In this document: piece after piece, positions 16,585-25,058 of the stretch
Position numbering within the stretch: position 1 is the first letter of the stretch
Layout of the letters: every line of letters begins with the position of its first letter
Assembly (NCBI RefSeq): GCF_003610785.1
Contig: NZ_RAQQ01000005.1
Coordinates: 1-64,000 of the forward strand
Reading direction: 5' to 3'
Source of the DNA: Micromonospora globbae
GTDB lineage: Bacteria; Actinomycetota; Actinomycetes; Mycobacteriales; Micromonosporaceae
DNA: 64,000 nucleotides
Made by a program: the position numbers and the translations under genes
Notes under the pieces: model-generated
What the model was told of the DNA's origin: nothing
The model's database searches: none
The model's input: the letters and a program-made list of their open reading frames with translations, nothing else

Positions 16585-17493
16585 TCAGGCGGCGGTGCGG
16601 GCGCGCTCCTCGGCGACCAGTTCCCGGGTCGCCGGGGCGACCTCCGCGGCGAAGACCTCGATGGCGGCGGGGTCGTCGGTGGCCAGGATGAACGCGCTCA
16701 CCCCGTGCTCCAGGGCCAGCCCGGCGAGGTCCTCCGCCCACTGCTCCGGCGGCCCGTCGAGCAGCGCCCGGCCGGTCGGCGCGAACCGGCCGGCGACGTT
16801 GAGCAGCCGCCGGATCCGCGCCGGCTCCCGACCCGCCGCCGCGGCGGCCTCGTCGATCTGCGCGTTCATGGCGGTCAGGTCGGCCGGCCCGCCGGGCAGG
16901 TACTGGAGGCTGGGCAGCCACCCGTCGCCCACCCGACCGGTGAGGCGCAGCATCCGCGGCTTGTACGCGCCGATCCACACGTTCACGTGGTGGGCCGGGG
17001 CGGGCCCGCGCTTGGCGCCCTCGACCCGGTAGAAGTCGCCGTCGACGCGTACGCCGCCGGGCCGGTCGGCGGCCCAGACCTCGCGGATCACCCGGATCGC
17101 CTCGTCCAGGGCGGTGATCGCCTGGCCGGGGGCGAGCCGCCGGCCGCCCATCGCCTCGATGGCCTCCCAGAACGCGCCCGCGCCGATGCCGAGTTCGAAC
17201 CGGCCGCCGCTCAGCAGGTCGAGGCTGGCCGCGGCGCGCGCGAGCACGGCCGGTTGCCGCAGCGGCAGGTTGAGCACGTTGCCGCTGAGGTGGACCCGTT
17301 CGGTGCGCGCGGCCACGTACGACAGCAGGGTCCAGGTGTCGTGGAACCGCGGCTGGTACGGGTGGTCCTGGAAGGTGACCAGGTCCAGCCCGGCGCGGTC
17401 GGCCAGCACGGCCAGGTCGACGGCGTGCCGCACGGGTTGCGCGGCGGGCGTCGTGAACGTGCCGAACAGCAGGTCGTGCCCGTAGTCGGTCAT
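16585..17493 (-). CDS. LLM-class (luciferase-like, probably F420-dependent) oxidoreductase
   Basis: The 302-residue protein is a bacterial luciferase-like TIM barrel. It shows LAVLADRAGLDLVTFQDHPY, the DLLSGGRFELGIGAGAFW substrate/cofactor loop and a C-terminal GVSAFILATDD. In actinomycetes this group usually uses coenzyme F420, but flavin use cannot be excluded. Its ATG overlaps the stop of the upstream fusion gene by 4 bp, so the two are translationally coupled. The N-terminal half of that fusion protein is homologous to this enzyme, giving a tandem pair that could form a heteromer or arise by duplication. Confidence 0.9.
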   Translation of the reverse strand: MTDYGHDLLFGTFTTPAAQPVRHAVDLAVLADRAGLDLVTFQDHPYQPRFHDTWTLLSYVAARTERVHLSGNVLNLPLRQPAVLARAAASLDLLSGGRFELGIGAGAFWEAIEAMGGRRLAPGQAITALDEAIRVIREVWAADRPGGVRVDGDFYRVEGAKRGPAPAHHVNVWIGAYKPRMLRLTGRVGDGWLPSLQYLPGGPADLTAMNAQIDEAAAAAGREPARIRRLLNVAGRFAPTGRALLDGPPEQWAEDLAGLALEHGVSAFILATDDPAAIEVFAAEVAPATRELVAEERARTAA

Positions 17494-19778
17494 GGCGTCG
17501 TCCTCGATGCGGTGTCGGGTGTGATGGCGAAGTTGTCGTGGAACAGGCGGTCCGGGTCGTACCGCGACTTCAGGGCGCGCAGCCGGTCCAGCGTGGCGGG
17601 CGGGAACGCGTCGCGCAGGCGTTCCGGGCGCGGGTCGGTCTCGAAGCTGAGGTAGAGGCCGCGCTGGTGCGTCCCGAGAAGCTCGTCCCAGAGCGCGTCC
17701 AGCCGTCCGCGGTGCCGCCCGAACGCGGTCACGTGGAAGTTGGCTCCCCGGTGGCTCCAGGCCATGGCGCCGGGCGGGACGTCGTTGACCGCCCCGCCGA
17801 CCGAGCGGATGTGGAAGAAGTAGACCACCCCGCTGGCGAGCAGGCGGGCCGCGGCCTCGGCGAAGTCGGGCGTGATGTGGTCGACGAAGCCCGAGCGGGT
17901 GATGGGCTCGCCCTGACCGTGGTGCGGGCCGTCGGTCGCGTTGGCCATCACCGACGCGTACGAGGTGAGCACCACCTGCTGGTCGTAGCCGGGCGCGACG
18001 TCGGCGAGCGGCTGGAGCTGCCGGACGACCGTCTCCGGGTCGTCGGAGTCGACCATCGCCATCACCTGCGCCACCCGCGGCTGGCCCATCCGGGGCGGGC
18101 CCATGATGATCGCGCTGGTGAGGTCGCGGGGCGCCGCCTCGACCGCGGCCCCCCACCGGGTCAGCAGGCCCACCGGGTCGCTGGCGTCGAGGGCGAACTG
18201 CGCCCAGCCGACCGCGCCCACCTCGTCGACCTCGAACTCGAACGCGGTCACCACGCCGAAGTTCGCGCCGGCTCCGCGTACCGCCCAGAACAGGTCCGGG
18301 TTCTCGGTCTCGCTGGCCCGCACCCGCGTGCCGTCGGCGAGGACCATCTCGACGGCCCGCAGGTGGTCGATGGTCAGGCCGTGCTTGCGCGCCATCCAGC
18401 CGACGCCGCCGGCGGTGGCGAGGCCGCCGACGCCCACGCCGCCGTAGTCACCGGAGGTGAGCGCCCAGCCGTACGGGTGCAGCGCGGCGGCCACGTCCAT
18501 CCACCGCGCGCCGGGGCCGATCCGCACCCGGCGGGTGGCCCGGTCGAGCACCTCGATCTCGTTCAGCGCGCCGACGTCGATCACGATGCCGCCGTCGTTG
18601 GTGGAGCGCCCGCTGATGCCGTGCCCGCCGCTGCGGACGCCCAACGGCAGGTGCCGGTGCGCCCGGGCGAACGCGAGCGCGTCGGCCACCTCGGCGGGGG
18701 TACGCGGGCGCAGGACGAGCCCGGGCGCGCCGCCGCGCAGGTAGTTCGACCGGACCCGGGCGTACGCCACGTCACCGGGTTCCACGGCGGTGTCGGCCAG
18801 CGAGGCCGGCACCTCGTCGTACGCGATGCCCGGACGCCGCTTGGCGCGGACGGCGGCGCTGCGTCCCACGGTGCGCGGCAGCGGCGCGGGCAGGGCCCGG
18901 TCGACCGCCTCGCGCAGTGCGGGAACCACCTCGCGGGCGAACCTCTCCATCGTCCCGGTGTCGTCCGTCGCGACGACGAGGGTGCCGACGCCATCCTCGA
19001 CGACCAGCGGCAGCAGGTCCTCGACCCACGCGGCCGGCGGCCCGTCGAGGAAGCCCCGGCGGGTGTCGGCGAAGACACCGGAGATGGTCACGAGCCGCCG
19101 GATCTCGGCAGGGTCGCGGCCCGCCTCCCGCGCCGCCTCGTCGATGATCTTGTTCCCGGCGCGGAGGCCGTCCGGTCCCGTGCGGTCGAGCGTGGCGAGC
19201 CACCCGTCGGCCTTCGTCCCGACGAGCCGCAGCAACCGGCCGTCGTCCCCGTCGAGCCAGAACGGGATGTGGTGCGCCGGCAGCGGACCGCGCTCGGCGC
19301 CGGCGAGGCGGTGGTGGGCACCGGAGTAGCGGAGGGCGTCCTGCCGGTCGGTGTCCAGCATGTCCCGGATGACGTCGAGGGCCTCGCCGACGGACTCGAC
19401 CGCCTGGTGCGGGTCGAGCCGGGGGCCGCCCATCGCCTCGACGGCCTCCGGGGCGTCGCCGACGCCGAGGGCCAGCTCCAGCCGGCCGCCGGAGAGCAGG
19501 TCCAGGCTGGCGGCGGAGCGGGCCAGCACCGCCGGGGAGCGCAGCGGGACGCTGCGCACGCTCGCGGCGAGGTGGATCCGTTCGGTCCGCCCGGCCACCC
19601 AGGCCAGCAGTGTCCAGATGTCGAGGTGCGCCGGCTGGTCCGGGTCGTCCCGGAAGGCCACGAGGTCGTACCCCAGTTCCTCGCTGCGCCGCGCGAGCGC
19701 CACCGGCGTGGCGGGCGACGTGGCCACGGGCGTGACGAGTGTGCCGAACTCGAGCCGGTGGCCGTAGTTAGCAGTCAC
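17490..19778 (-). CDS. fusion: LLM oxidoreductase domain + FAD-linked BBE-type oxidase
   Basis: The 762-residue protein joins two enzymes. Residues 1 to ~300 form a luciferase-like barrel (SLDLLSGGRLELALGVGDAP). From about residue 340 to the end is an FAD-binding PCMH domain with the His-linked flavin motif VRSGGHGISGRS and GGLATAGGVGWMARKHG, closed by a berberine-bridge C-terminus (YDPDRLFHDNFAI). Both halves look complete. I chose GTG 19778 because GGGGGAAG precedes it and homology starts there; the frame remains open upstream. It is divergent from the MarR gene. A single polypeptide with an LLM and a covalent-FAD oxidase is unusual and hints at two consecutive redox steps on one substrate. 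Confidence 0.88.
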   Translation of the reverse strand: MTANYGHRLEFGTLVTPVATSPATPVALARRSEELGYDLVAFRDDPDQPAHLDIWTLLAWVAGRTERIHLAASVRSVPLRSPAVLARSAASLDLLSGGRLELALGVGDAPEAVEAMGGPRLDPHQAVESVGEALDVIRDMLDTDRQDALRYSGAHHRLAGAERGPLPAHHIPFWLDGDDGRLLRLVGTKADGWLATLDRTGPDGLRAGNKIIDEAAREAGRDPAEIRRLVTISGVFADTRRGFLDGPPAAWVEDLLPLVVEDGVGTLVVATDDTGTMERFAREVVPALREAVDRALPAPLPRTVGRSAAVRAKRRPGIAYDEVPASLADTAVEPGDVAYARVRSNYLRGGAPGLVLRPRTPAEVADALAFARAHRHLPLGVRSGGHGISGRSTNDGGIVIDVGALNEIEVLDRATRRVRIGPGARWMDVAAALHPYGWALTSGDYGGVGVGGLATAGGVGWMARKHGLTIDHLRAVEMVLADGTRVRASETENPDLFWAVRGAGANFGVVTAFEFEVDEVGAVGWAQFALDASDPVGLLTRWGAAVEAAPRDLTSAIIMGPPRMGQPRVAQVMAMVDSDDPETVVRQLQPLADVAPGYDQQVVLTSYASVMANATDGPHHGQGEPITRSGFVDHITPDFAEAAARLLASGVVYFFHIRSVGGAVNDVPPGAMAWSHRGANFHVTAFGRHRGRLDALWDELLGTHQRGLYLSFETDPRPERLRDAFPPATLDRLRALKSRYDPDRLFHDNFAITPDTASRTTP

Positions 19779-19791
19779 GACTTCCCCCAAA

Positions 19792-19807
19792 GGTTGATGC
19801 GTCAACC
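19792..19807. promoter_or_regulatory. candidate MarR operator
   Basis: GGTTGATGCGTCAACC is a perfect inverted repeat (6-bp arms, 4-nt centre), 14 bp upstream of the fusion-gene start and in the region shared with the divergent MarR gene. Confidence 0.65.
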
Positions 19808-19912
19808 AGAATACGGCCGCGGCGTCCCACCCGCGTGTGAGCCTCGTCATCCCCGCCGGACCCGGATTCTTCCCGACAGGCCCGGTCGTGCCAGCCGAAC
19901 TACGCTGGTCGT

Positions 19913-20392
19913 GTGGGCGGATCGGTAACTCGGCTCGACGAGCGCGAGCAGCAGGTCTGGCGCACCTTCCGACGGATGCGCGACCAGCTCGCGCTCGCCC
20001 TCAACCAGTCCCTCCAGCAGGATTCCGGCATCTCCGAACCGGACTTCGAGGTGCTCGCCGCGCTGGAGGAGGCGCCGGAGCACGCCCTGCGCGCCCGTAC
20101 GCTGCGCCAGGAACTCCAGTGGGAGAAGAGCCGCCTCGCACACCAGATCCGCCGGATGGAGCAGCGCGGCCTGGTCGCCCGTGACGAGTGCCCGGAGGAC
20201 GGCCGCGCCGCGACGGTCCGGCTCACCGACGCCGGCCTCGCCGCCATCCGCGCCGCCACCGCGGCCCACGCCGCCCGGGTGCGCGAACTCTTCCTCGACG
20301 CGCTCACCCCCGCCCAGCTCGACGCCCTGCACGAGGCCGGAACGGCCGTGCTGGCTCGGCTGCACCAGAACTGCCCGGCCGAGGCGCCGTGA
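19913..20392 (+). CDS. MarR-family transcriptional regulator
   Basis: The 159-residue protein has the MarR winged helix (DFEVLAALEEAPEHALRART at residues ~44-65, then LAHQIRRMEQRGLVARDECPEDGRA with the wing arginine). It is divergent from the LLM-FAD/LLM operon and is its likely repressor through the palindrome at 19792-19807. The GTG start has no ribosome-binding site but follows TACGCT by exactly 6 nt, suggesting a leaderless mRNA. Its stop overlaps the next small frame by GTGA. Confidence 0.9.
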   Translation: MGGSVTRLDEREQQVWRTFRRMRDQLALALNQSLQQDSGISEPDFEVLAALEEAPEHALRARTLRQELQWEKSRLAHQIRRMEQRGLVARDECPEDGRAATVRLTDAGLAAIRAATAAHAARVRELFLDALTPAQLDALHEAGTAVLARLHQNCPAEAP

Positions 20393-20523
20393 CCCGGTTG
20401 TGCCTAGACTGCCGGCATGAGGCACAGGGCGTGACCCGGCACGTGCGCGCCTCGACACCGCACGGCCACGTCTGCTCGGTCCGTGACGACCCGATCGGGC
20501 CCACCGTGGAGGTGGCCGGATGA
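20389..20523 (+). CDS. possible 44-residue protein bridging MarR and MEDS genes
   Basis: A GTG overlapping the MarR stop (GTGA) opens a frame of 44 codons with CLDCRHE near the N-terminus. Its stop overlaps the ATG of the MEDS gene (ATGA). A separate -10-like TAGACT (20405-20410) lies 6 nt before an ATG at 20417 that reads only MRHRA and stops on a GTG at 20431, which is in frame with this gene and would give a 30-residue version. Both arrangements would couple translation into the MEDS gene. No family is recognised. Confidence 0.4.
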   Translation: MTRLCLDCRHEAQGVTRHVRASTPHGHVCSVRDDPIGPTVEVAG

Positions 20524-21473
20524 GGACGGGCGCCGCCGCCGGGCACCAGGGCTACTTCCACGAGGCGGTCCGCTACGACTCGGACGAGGAGTTCCTCGCC
20601 GTCGTGGTGCCGTTCCTGCGCGGCGGGATCGAGGCGGGTGAGCCGACGTTCGTGGCGCTCGGCGAGCGCACCGCCGACCTCGTCCGGCGCGCCCTGCCCG
20701 CCGGCTCGGACGTCGAGTTCCTGAGCGGCAGCGGCATGTACGCCCGCCCGACCGCCGCGATCCGCTCCTACCGCCGGTTGCTCGCCGACCGGACGGCCGC
20801 CGGGGCCGCCCAGATCCGGATCATCGGGGAACTGCCCCCCGTCGCGTTCGGCGCCACCTGGGACTGGTGGGCACGGTACGAGTCGGCGATCAATCACGCG
20901 TACGACGACTACCCGCTCTGGAGCATGTGCGCGTACGACAACCGCACCACCCCGCCGCACGTCCTCGACGAGGTCGCCCGCACCCATCCGCGGTTCGCCA
21001 CGCCGGACGGCCGGCACCCACCCAGCCCCGCGTACACCGAGCCCGCCGTCTACCTGCGCGAGGAGCGGGCCGCGCCGCCCGACCCGCTCCAGGCGACGCC
21101 GCCGCTGGTGGAACTCACCGACCCGACGGCGGCGCAGGCCCGCGCCGCCGTCGAGGCCGTGGGCCGCGGCGTGCTGCCGCGGGACGACGTGGACGACCTG
21201 ATCGTCGCCGTGAGCGAGACCGTCAGCAACGCGCTGCGGCACGGATGCCCCCCGGTCCGGCTGCGCCTCTGGACCGGCCCCGACCGGATCGTGGCCACCG
21301 TCAGCGACTGCGGTGACGGCCCGAAGGACCCGTTCGCCGGGCTGCTCCCCGCCGGCACCGGGGTGACCGGCGGCCTGGGCCTCTGGATCACCTACCAGTC
21401 CTGCAACCACGTGAGCCTGCAGCGGGGGGCCGCCGGCTTCACGCTGCGCCTCACCGCCGGCAACCCGCACTGA
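20520..21473 (+). CDS. MEDS-domain sensor with anti-sigma-type histidine kinase domain
   Basis: The 317-residue protein starts with a MEDS (DcmR-type sensory) domain, residues ~10-170 (HQGYFHEAVRYDSDEEFLAV, GEPTFVALGERTADLV). It ends with an HATPase_c_2 domain of the RsbW/SpoIIAB kind (VSETVSNALRHG as N-box, VSDCGDGPKDPF and GLGLWITYQSC). This combination is found in RsbA-like regulators that control stress sigma factors through antagonist phosphorylation. No sigma or anti-sigma antagonist gene is adjacent, so the partner is unknown. Start ATG overlaps the preceding small frame by 4 bp. Confidence 0.85.
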   Translation: MRTGAAAGHQGYFHEAVRYDSDEEFLAVVVPFLRGGIEAGEPTFVALGERTADLVRRALPAGSDVEFLSGSGMYARPTAAIRSYRRLLADRTAAGAAQIRIIGELPPVAFGATWDWWARYESAINHAYDDYPLWSMCAYDNRTTPPHVLDEVARTHPRFATPDGRHPPSPAYTEPAVYLREERAAPPDPLQATPPLVELTDPTAAQARAAVEAVGRGVLPRDDVDDLIVAVSETVSNALRHGCPPVRLRLWTGPDRIVATVSDCGDGPKDPFAGLLPAGTGVTGGLGLWITYQSCNHVSLQRGAAGFTLRLTAGNPH

Positions 21474-21491
21474 CCGGCGGCGGGACGACTG

Positions 21492-21950
21492 TCACTCGGC
21501 CACCACGAGCGCCTGCGGTGCGGCCTGCTTCATCCGCGTACGCAGCCACTTGAGCTGCATGGCGGTCTCCCCCTCGCAGCGGCGGACCACGGCGAGCAGC
21601 TCCCGGTCCCGGGCCCCGTACGCGGCCTGCCCGACGATCGTCCAGCAGATGTCGCACTCCGCCGCCATCAGGTAGAGGTCCTGGAGGTCGCGCAGCAGCC
21701 CGATCCCGCCGGTACGGGTGCCCCGGAACAGCTCCGAGTGCAGCCGGTCCGGCTCGGCCGGCGCCTCCTCGGCGTACCGCTCGGCGAAGGGGCGCAGCTG
21801 TTCGGCGTACCCGTCGCAGCGCTTCGCCTGCTGCTCGCACAGGTGGAAGACGTCCGGCTCCTCGCCGTGCGCCGCGCCGACCTGCCGGAACGCGTCGGCG
21901 AGGTTCAGCTGGGCCCGGTGCAGCAGACCGAGGTAGTGGGCGAGATGCAT
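21492..21950 (-). CDS. small helical (ferritin-like) protein linked to the molybdoenzyme
   Basis: The 152-residue protein is predicted all-helical, with four long amphipathic helices and His/Glu/Cys residues in HYLGLLHRAQ, HLCEQQAKRCDGY and AECDICWTIVGQ. The layout suggests a ferritin-like bundle, but the metal-ligand set is incomplete and the assignment is tentative. Its ATG lies 2 bp after the stop of the molybdopterin oxidoreductase, so the two genes form one transcription unit and it may be an accessory or electron-transfer subunit. Confidence 0.65.
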   Translation of the reverse strand: MHLAHYLGLLHRAQLNLADAFRQVGAAHGEEPDVFHLCEQQAKRCDGYAEQLRPFAERYAEEAPAEPDRLHSELFRGTRTGGIGLLRDLQDLYLMAAECDICWTIVGQAAYGARDRELLAVVRRCEGETAMQLKWLRTRMKQAAPQALVVAE

Positions 21951-21952
21951 CG

Positions 21953-24391
21953 TCACTCCCCTCCCGCTCGGCTGGTCGCCTCGGCGGCGGGTCCACCCAC
22001 CGTGGCCGGGACACCGGCCACCACGGGCGCGCTGCCCCCGACGGTCGGCGCCGGGGACGGTACGCCCCGCCCGTCGCCGAGCCGGGCCACGGCGACCGCG
22101 GCGACCTTGAAGAGCGGCTGTTTGGACACGGGATCCCAGGCGGTGATGGTCAGCTCGTTGGCCGCCCGCGGCGTACGGTCGGCCGGGTCCTGGTCGAACC
22201 AGCCGTAGTGGAACGGCAGGAAGACCACGCCGGGGCGGATGCCGCTGAGCCGGGCCCGCGCCTGCACCCCGCCGCGCGCCGAGGCGATCCCCACCAGGTC
22301 CCCCTCGGCGATGCCGAGGCGATCGGCGTCGGCCGCGTTGAGTTCCACCCACACGTCCGGCGCGGCGGCGTCCAGTTGCGGCGCCCGCCCGGTCTTCGTG
22401 CGCGTGTGGAACTGGTAGACGGTGCGACCCGTGGTGAGCAGCAGCGGATGTTCCGCGTCGGGCACCTCCGGTGAGGGCTGGTAGTCGACCGCGTGCAGGA
22501 ACGCCCGCCCGCCCGGCTGCTTCGCCCGGTACTCGGCGGCCGTGAACTCGGCACCCGTGGCCAGGTCCTGGCCGTAGGTCTCGCACACCTCCGGGTCGGT
22601 GGGGAACACGCCGTCGGTGTAGAGCCGTTCCGTGCCGTCGGGGCGCTCCTCGGTGCACGGCCACTGGATGCCGCTGCCGCCGCGCAGCTTCTCGTAGCTG
22701 AGGCCGGTGTAGTCGCAGGGCCGCCCCCGCGAGCACTCCTTCCACGCCTCGAACGCCTCCTCCGGGGTCGTCCACCGGATCAGCGGCTGGCCGTCGCGGT
22801 TGCGGAAGTCCATCCGCCGCGCGTAGTCGAGGAAGATGTCCAGGTCGGCGCGGGCCTCGCCGGGCGGGTCGACGGCCTTCTCACTGAGGTGGACGGTGCG
22901 GTCCACGTTCGTGAAGGTGCCGGTCTTCTCGCCCCAGGTCGCGCCGGGCAGCACCACGTCGGCCAACTCGGCGGTCTCGGTCAGGAACAGGTCCTGCACC
23001 ACGACGAACAGCTCCGGCCGGCGCAGGATGTTCCGGATGCGGGACAGGTCCGGCAGGGACACGGCCGGGTTGGTGGCGCTGATCCAGAGCAGCTTGATCG
23101 AGCCCTGCTCGGCGTACCGGAAGATCTGCATGGCGTGCGTCGGCGGCGCCCAGTGCGGGATCGTCTCCGGCTCCACGTTCCACAGCCGGGCCAGTTCGGC
23201 GATGTGCTCGGGGTTCTCCCAGTTCCGCAGGCCGGGCAGGTCCCCGTCGGCGCCCGTCTCCCGGGTGTTCTGCGCGGTGGGCTGGCCGTTCATCTGGTAG
23301 ATGCCCGCGCCCAGACGGCCGATCATCCCGCGGATCAGGTGCAGGTTGTTGACCTGGCAGGACGCCGCGGTGGCCTGGTTGGACTGGTAGAAGCCCTGGA
23401 GGACGGTGGAGAGCAGCCGTTGCGACCCGCCGAGCAGCTCGGCGGCCCGGCGGACGTCGGCGGCGGGCACGTCGCAGATCTCGGCCACCCGCTCGGGCGG
23501 GTACGCGTCGACCGTCCGGCACAGCTCGTCGAAGCCGAGGGTGTGCGCGGCCACGTACTCCTCGTCGTACCAGCCGTTGCGGATGATCTCCCGCAGCAGG
23601 CCGTTCATCAGCGCCATGTTGGTGCCGTTGCGGATCGCCAGGTGCAGGTCCGCCTCGCGGGCGACCGCCGTGGCCCGGGGATCCGCCGCCAGCATGGCCG
23701 GCGGGTTCGGGCCGCGCCGCCGGTCGAGCATCCGCATCCAGAGCACCGTCTGGGTCTCCGCGACGTTGTGCCCCCAGAGCGCTATCGCGTCGCAGTGGTC
23801 GATGTCGGTGTACGAGCCGGGCTGCCCGTCGGCGCCGAAGGTCGCCTTGAGCGCCGCCGCGGCCGTGGCGGTGCAGAGCCGGGTGTTGCCGTCCATGTGC
23901 GGGGTGCCGATACCCGCCTTGCCGATCACGCCGAGCGTGTAGTACTCCTCCAGGAACAGCTGTCCCGTGGTGTAGAACCCGAAGTGCCCCCACCCGCCGG
24001 GGCCCTTCAGCAGCTCCTGCGAGCGGGCCACGATCCGGCCCATGGCCGTGTCCCAGTCGGTCTCCACCAACCGTCCGCCCTCGCGGACGAGGGGCCGCGT
24101 CAGCCGGTCCGGGCTGTGGTTGGCCTGCCAGCCGTAGAGGTCCTTCGGGTCGACCCGGCCCCGGTTGACCCGGTCCACCGCCCGGCCCCGTACGCCGACG
24201 ATCCGGCCGTCCTTCACGGCGATGTCGAGCGCGTCCCCGTTGGAGTGCAGGATGGACGCCGACTGCACCCAGCGGTCGACGTCCGACTCCCGCAGGCCGG
24301 CGTCGAGGAACGTGTCCACCCGCACCGGCCACTCCTGCCCCGGCCCGTACGGGGTGCGGTCCCCCCAGGGGTCGGCGATCCGGTCAACCAC
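21953..24391 (-). CDS. molybdopterin oxidoreductase (formate dehydrogenase/nitrate reductase type) lacking the N-terminal Fe-S motif
   Basis: The 812-residue protein has the large DMSO-reductase-family fold: FYTTGQLFLEEYYTLG, WGHNVAETQTVLWMRM, NNLHLIRGMIGRLGAGIYQ, LPGATWGEKTGTFTNVDRTV, and the C-terminal molydopterin-binding barrel (LLLTTGRTVYQFHTRT). The probable molybdenum ligand is Cys173 in NTRLCTATAAAAL. It is also the first cysteine in the protein: the CxxC-x3-C [4Fe-4S] motif normally near residue 45 is absent, being replaced by WVQSASILHSNGD. There is no Tat signal, so it is cytoplasmic. The GTG at 24391 follows GGAGGGAG by 6 nt. Substrate is unknown. Confidence 0.88.
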   Translation of the reverse strand: MVDRIADPWGDRTPYGPGQEWPVRVDTFLDAGLRESDVDRWVQSASILHSNGDALDIAVKDGRIVGVRGRAVDRVNRGRVDPKDLYGWQANHSPDRLTRPLVREGGRLVETDWDTAMGRIVARSQELLKGPGGWGHFGFYTTGQLFLEEYYTLGVIGKAGIGTPHMDGNTRLCTATAAAALKATFGADGQPGSYTDIDHCDAIALWGHNVAETQTVLWMRMLDRRRGPNPPAMLAADPRATAVAREADLHLAIRNGTNMALMNGLLREIIRNGWYDEEYVAAHTLGFDELCRTVDAYPPERVAEICDVPAADVRRAAELLGGSQRLLSTVLQGFYQSNQATAASCQVNNLHLIRGMIGRLGAGIYQMNGQPTAQNTRETGADGDLPGLRNWENPEHIAELARLWNVEPETIPHWAPPTHAMQIFRYAEQGSIKLLWISATNPAVSLPDLSRIRNILRRPELFVVVQDLFLTETAELADVVLPGATWGEKTGTFTNVDRTVHLSEKAVDPPGEARADLDIFLDYARRMDFRNRDGQPLIRWTTPEEAFEAWKECSRGRPCDYTGLSYEKLRGGSGIQWPCTEERPDGTERLYTDGVFPTDPEVCETYGQDLATGAEFTAAEYRAKQPGGRAFLHAVDYQPSPEVPDAEHPLLLTTGRTVYQFHTRTKTGRAPQLDAAAPDVWVELNAADADRLGIAEGDLVGIASARGGVQARARLSGIRPGVVFLPFHYGWFDQDPADRTPRAANELTITAWDPVSKQPLFKVAAVAVARLGDGRGVPSPAPTVGGSAPVVAGVPATVGGPAAEATSRAGGE

Positions 24392-24408
24392 GATCCACTC
24401 CCTCCACG

Positions 24409-24909
24409 TCAGGCCGCCCACACGGGCATCGCCCGACCCGTCGCCCGGTTGTACGCCCAGTCCACGACCGTCACCAGCAGCACCGAGGCGGCCGCCACGA
24501 CCAGTTGGACCGGGGTGTGCAGCAGTCCGAGGCTCACGATCAACGTGGTGGCGCCAGCCGGCGGGTGCGACGCCCGCAGCAGGTACAGCACCACGGCCGT
24601 GACCGCGAGCGAGCCGGCCGCCGCGACGATCCGCCACCCGCTGACGCCCTCCTCCAGCGCGGACGGGTGATCGGCGAGACCGCAGGCCAGCAGGAAGGCG
24701 TACCCGGCCAGCAGCGCCACGACGTGCCCGATGAGGGTGCTGCGCGGTGACGACTGCGGCGCCCGCGGCTTCTCCACGTGCAGCATGACGGCGGGGCCGA
24801 GGCTCGGGAAGAGCCAGGGCTGCCCGGTGGCGATCGCGACCGCGCCGGCCACCACGACGGCGACGGCGCCGCCCACGAGGATGTGGGTCGCGTCCCGCGC
24901 GTTCGCCAT
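24409..24909 (-). CDS. HPP-family integral membrane protein
   Basis: The 166-residue protein has four membrane helices and the signature RASHPPAGATTLIVSLG around residue 115. HPP proteins are small membrane proteins, some implicated in nitrite transport; this gives a possible link to the downstream molybdoenzyme, which starts 17 bp later on the same strand. AGGAGGT lies 9 nt before the chosen ATG (24909). Confidence 0.88.
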   Translation of the reverse strand: MANARDATHILVGGAVAVVVAGAVAIATGQPWLFPSLGPAVMLHVEKPRAPQSSPRSTLIGHVVALLAGYAFLLACGLADHPSALEEGVSGWRIVAAAGSLAVTAVVLYLLRASHPPAGATTLIVSLGLLHTPVQLVVAAASVLLVTVVDWAYNRATGRAMPVWAA

Positions 24910-25058
24910 CGCCGTGCCACCTCCTCGCGGGCTCAGCCGGCTTTCTCCACCGGTCCGATCCTCACACCTGCCCGGCGTGAAGCGGCCCAAACGGGAGAGA
25001 CGGGTCGAACCCCGGCCCGGGCGGGGAATGGCCCCGCCGCGGACGGGTAGCCAACGCC

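Noticed and set aside
17538-19928. Long open frame antisense to the LLM-FAD fusion
   Set aside because: No motif and typical GC-shadow composition.
20188-20523. Longer frame running from within MarR into the gap
   Set aside because: Its upstream part is out of frame with MarR coding sequence; only the last 44 codons were kept as a tentative gene.
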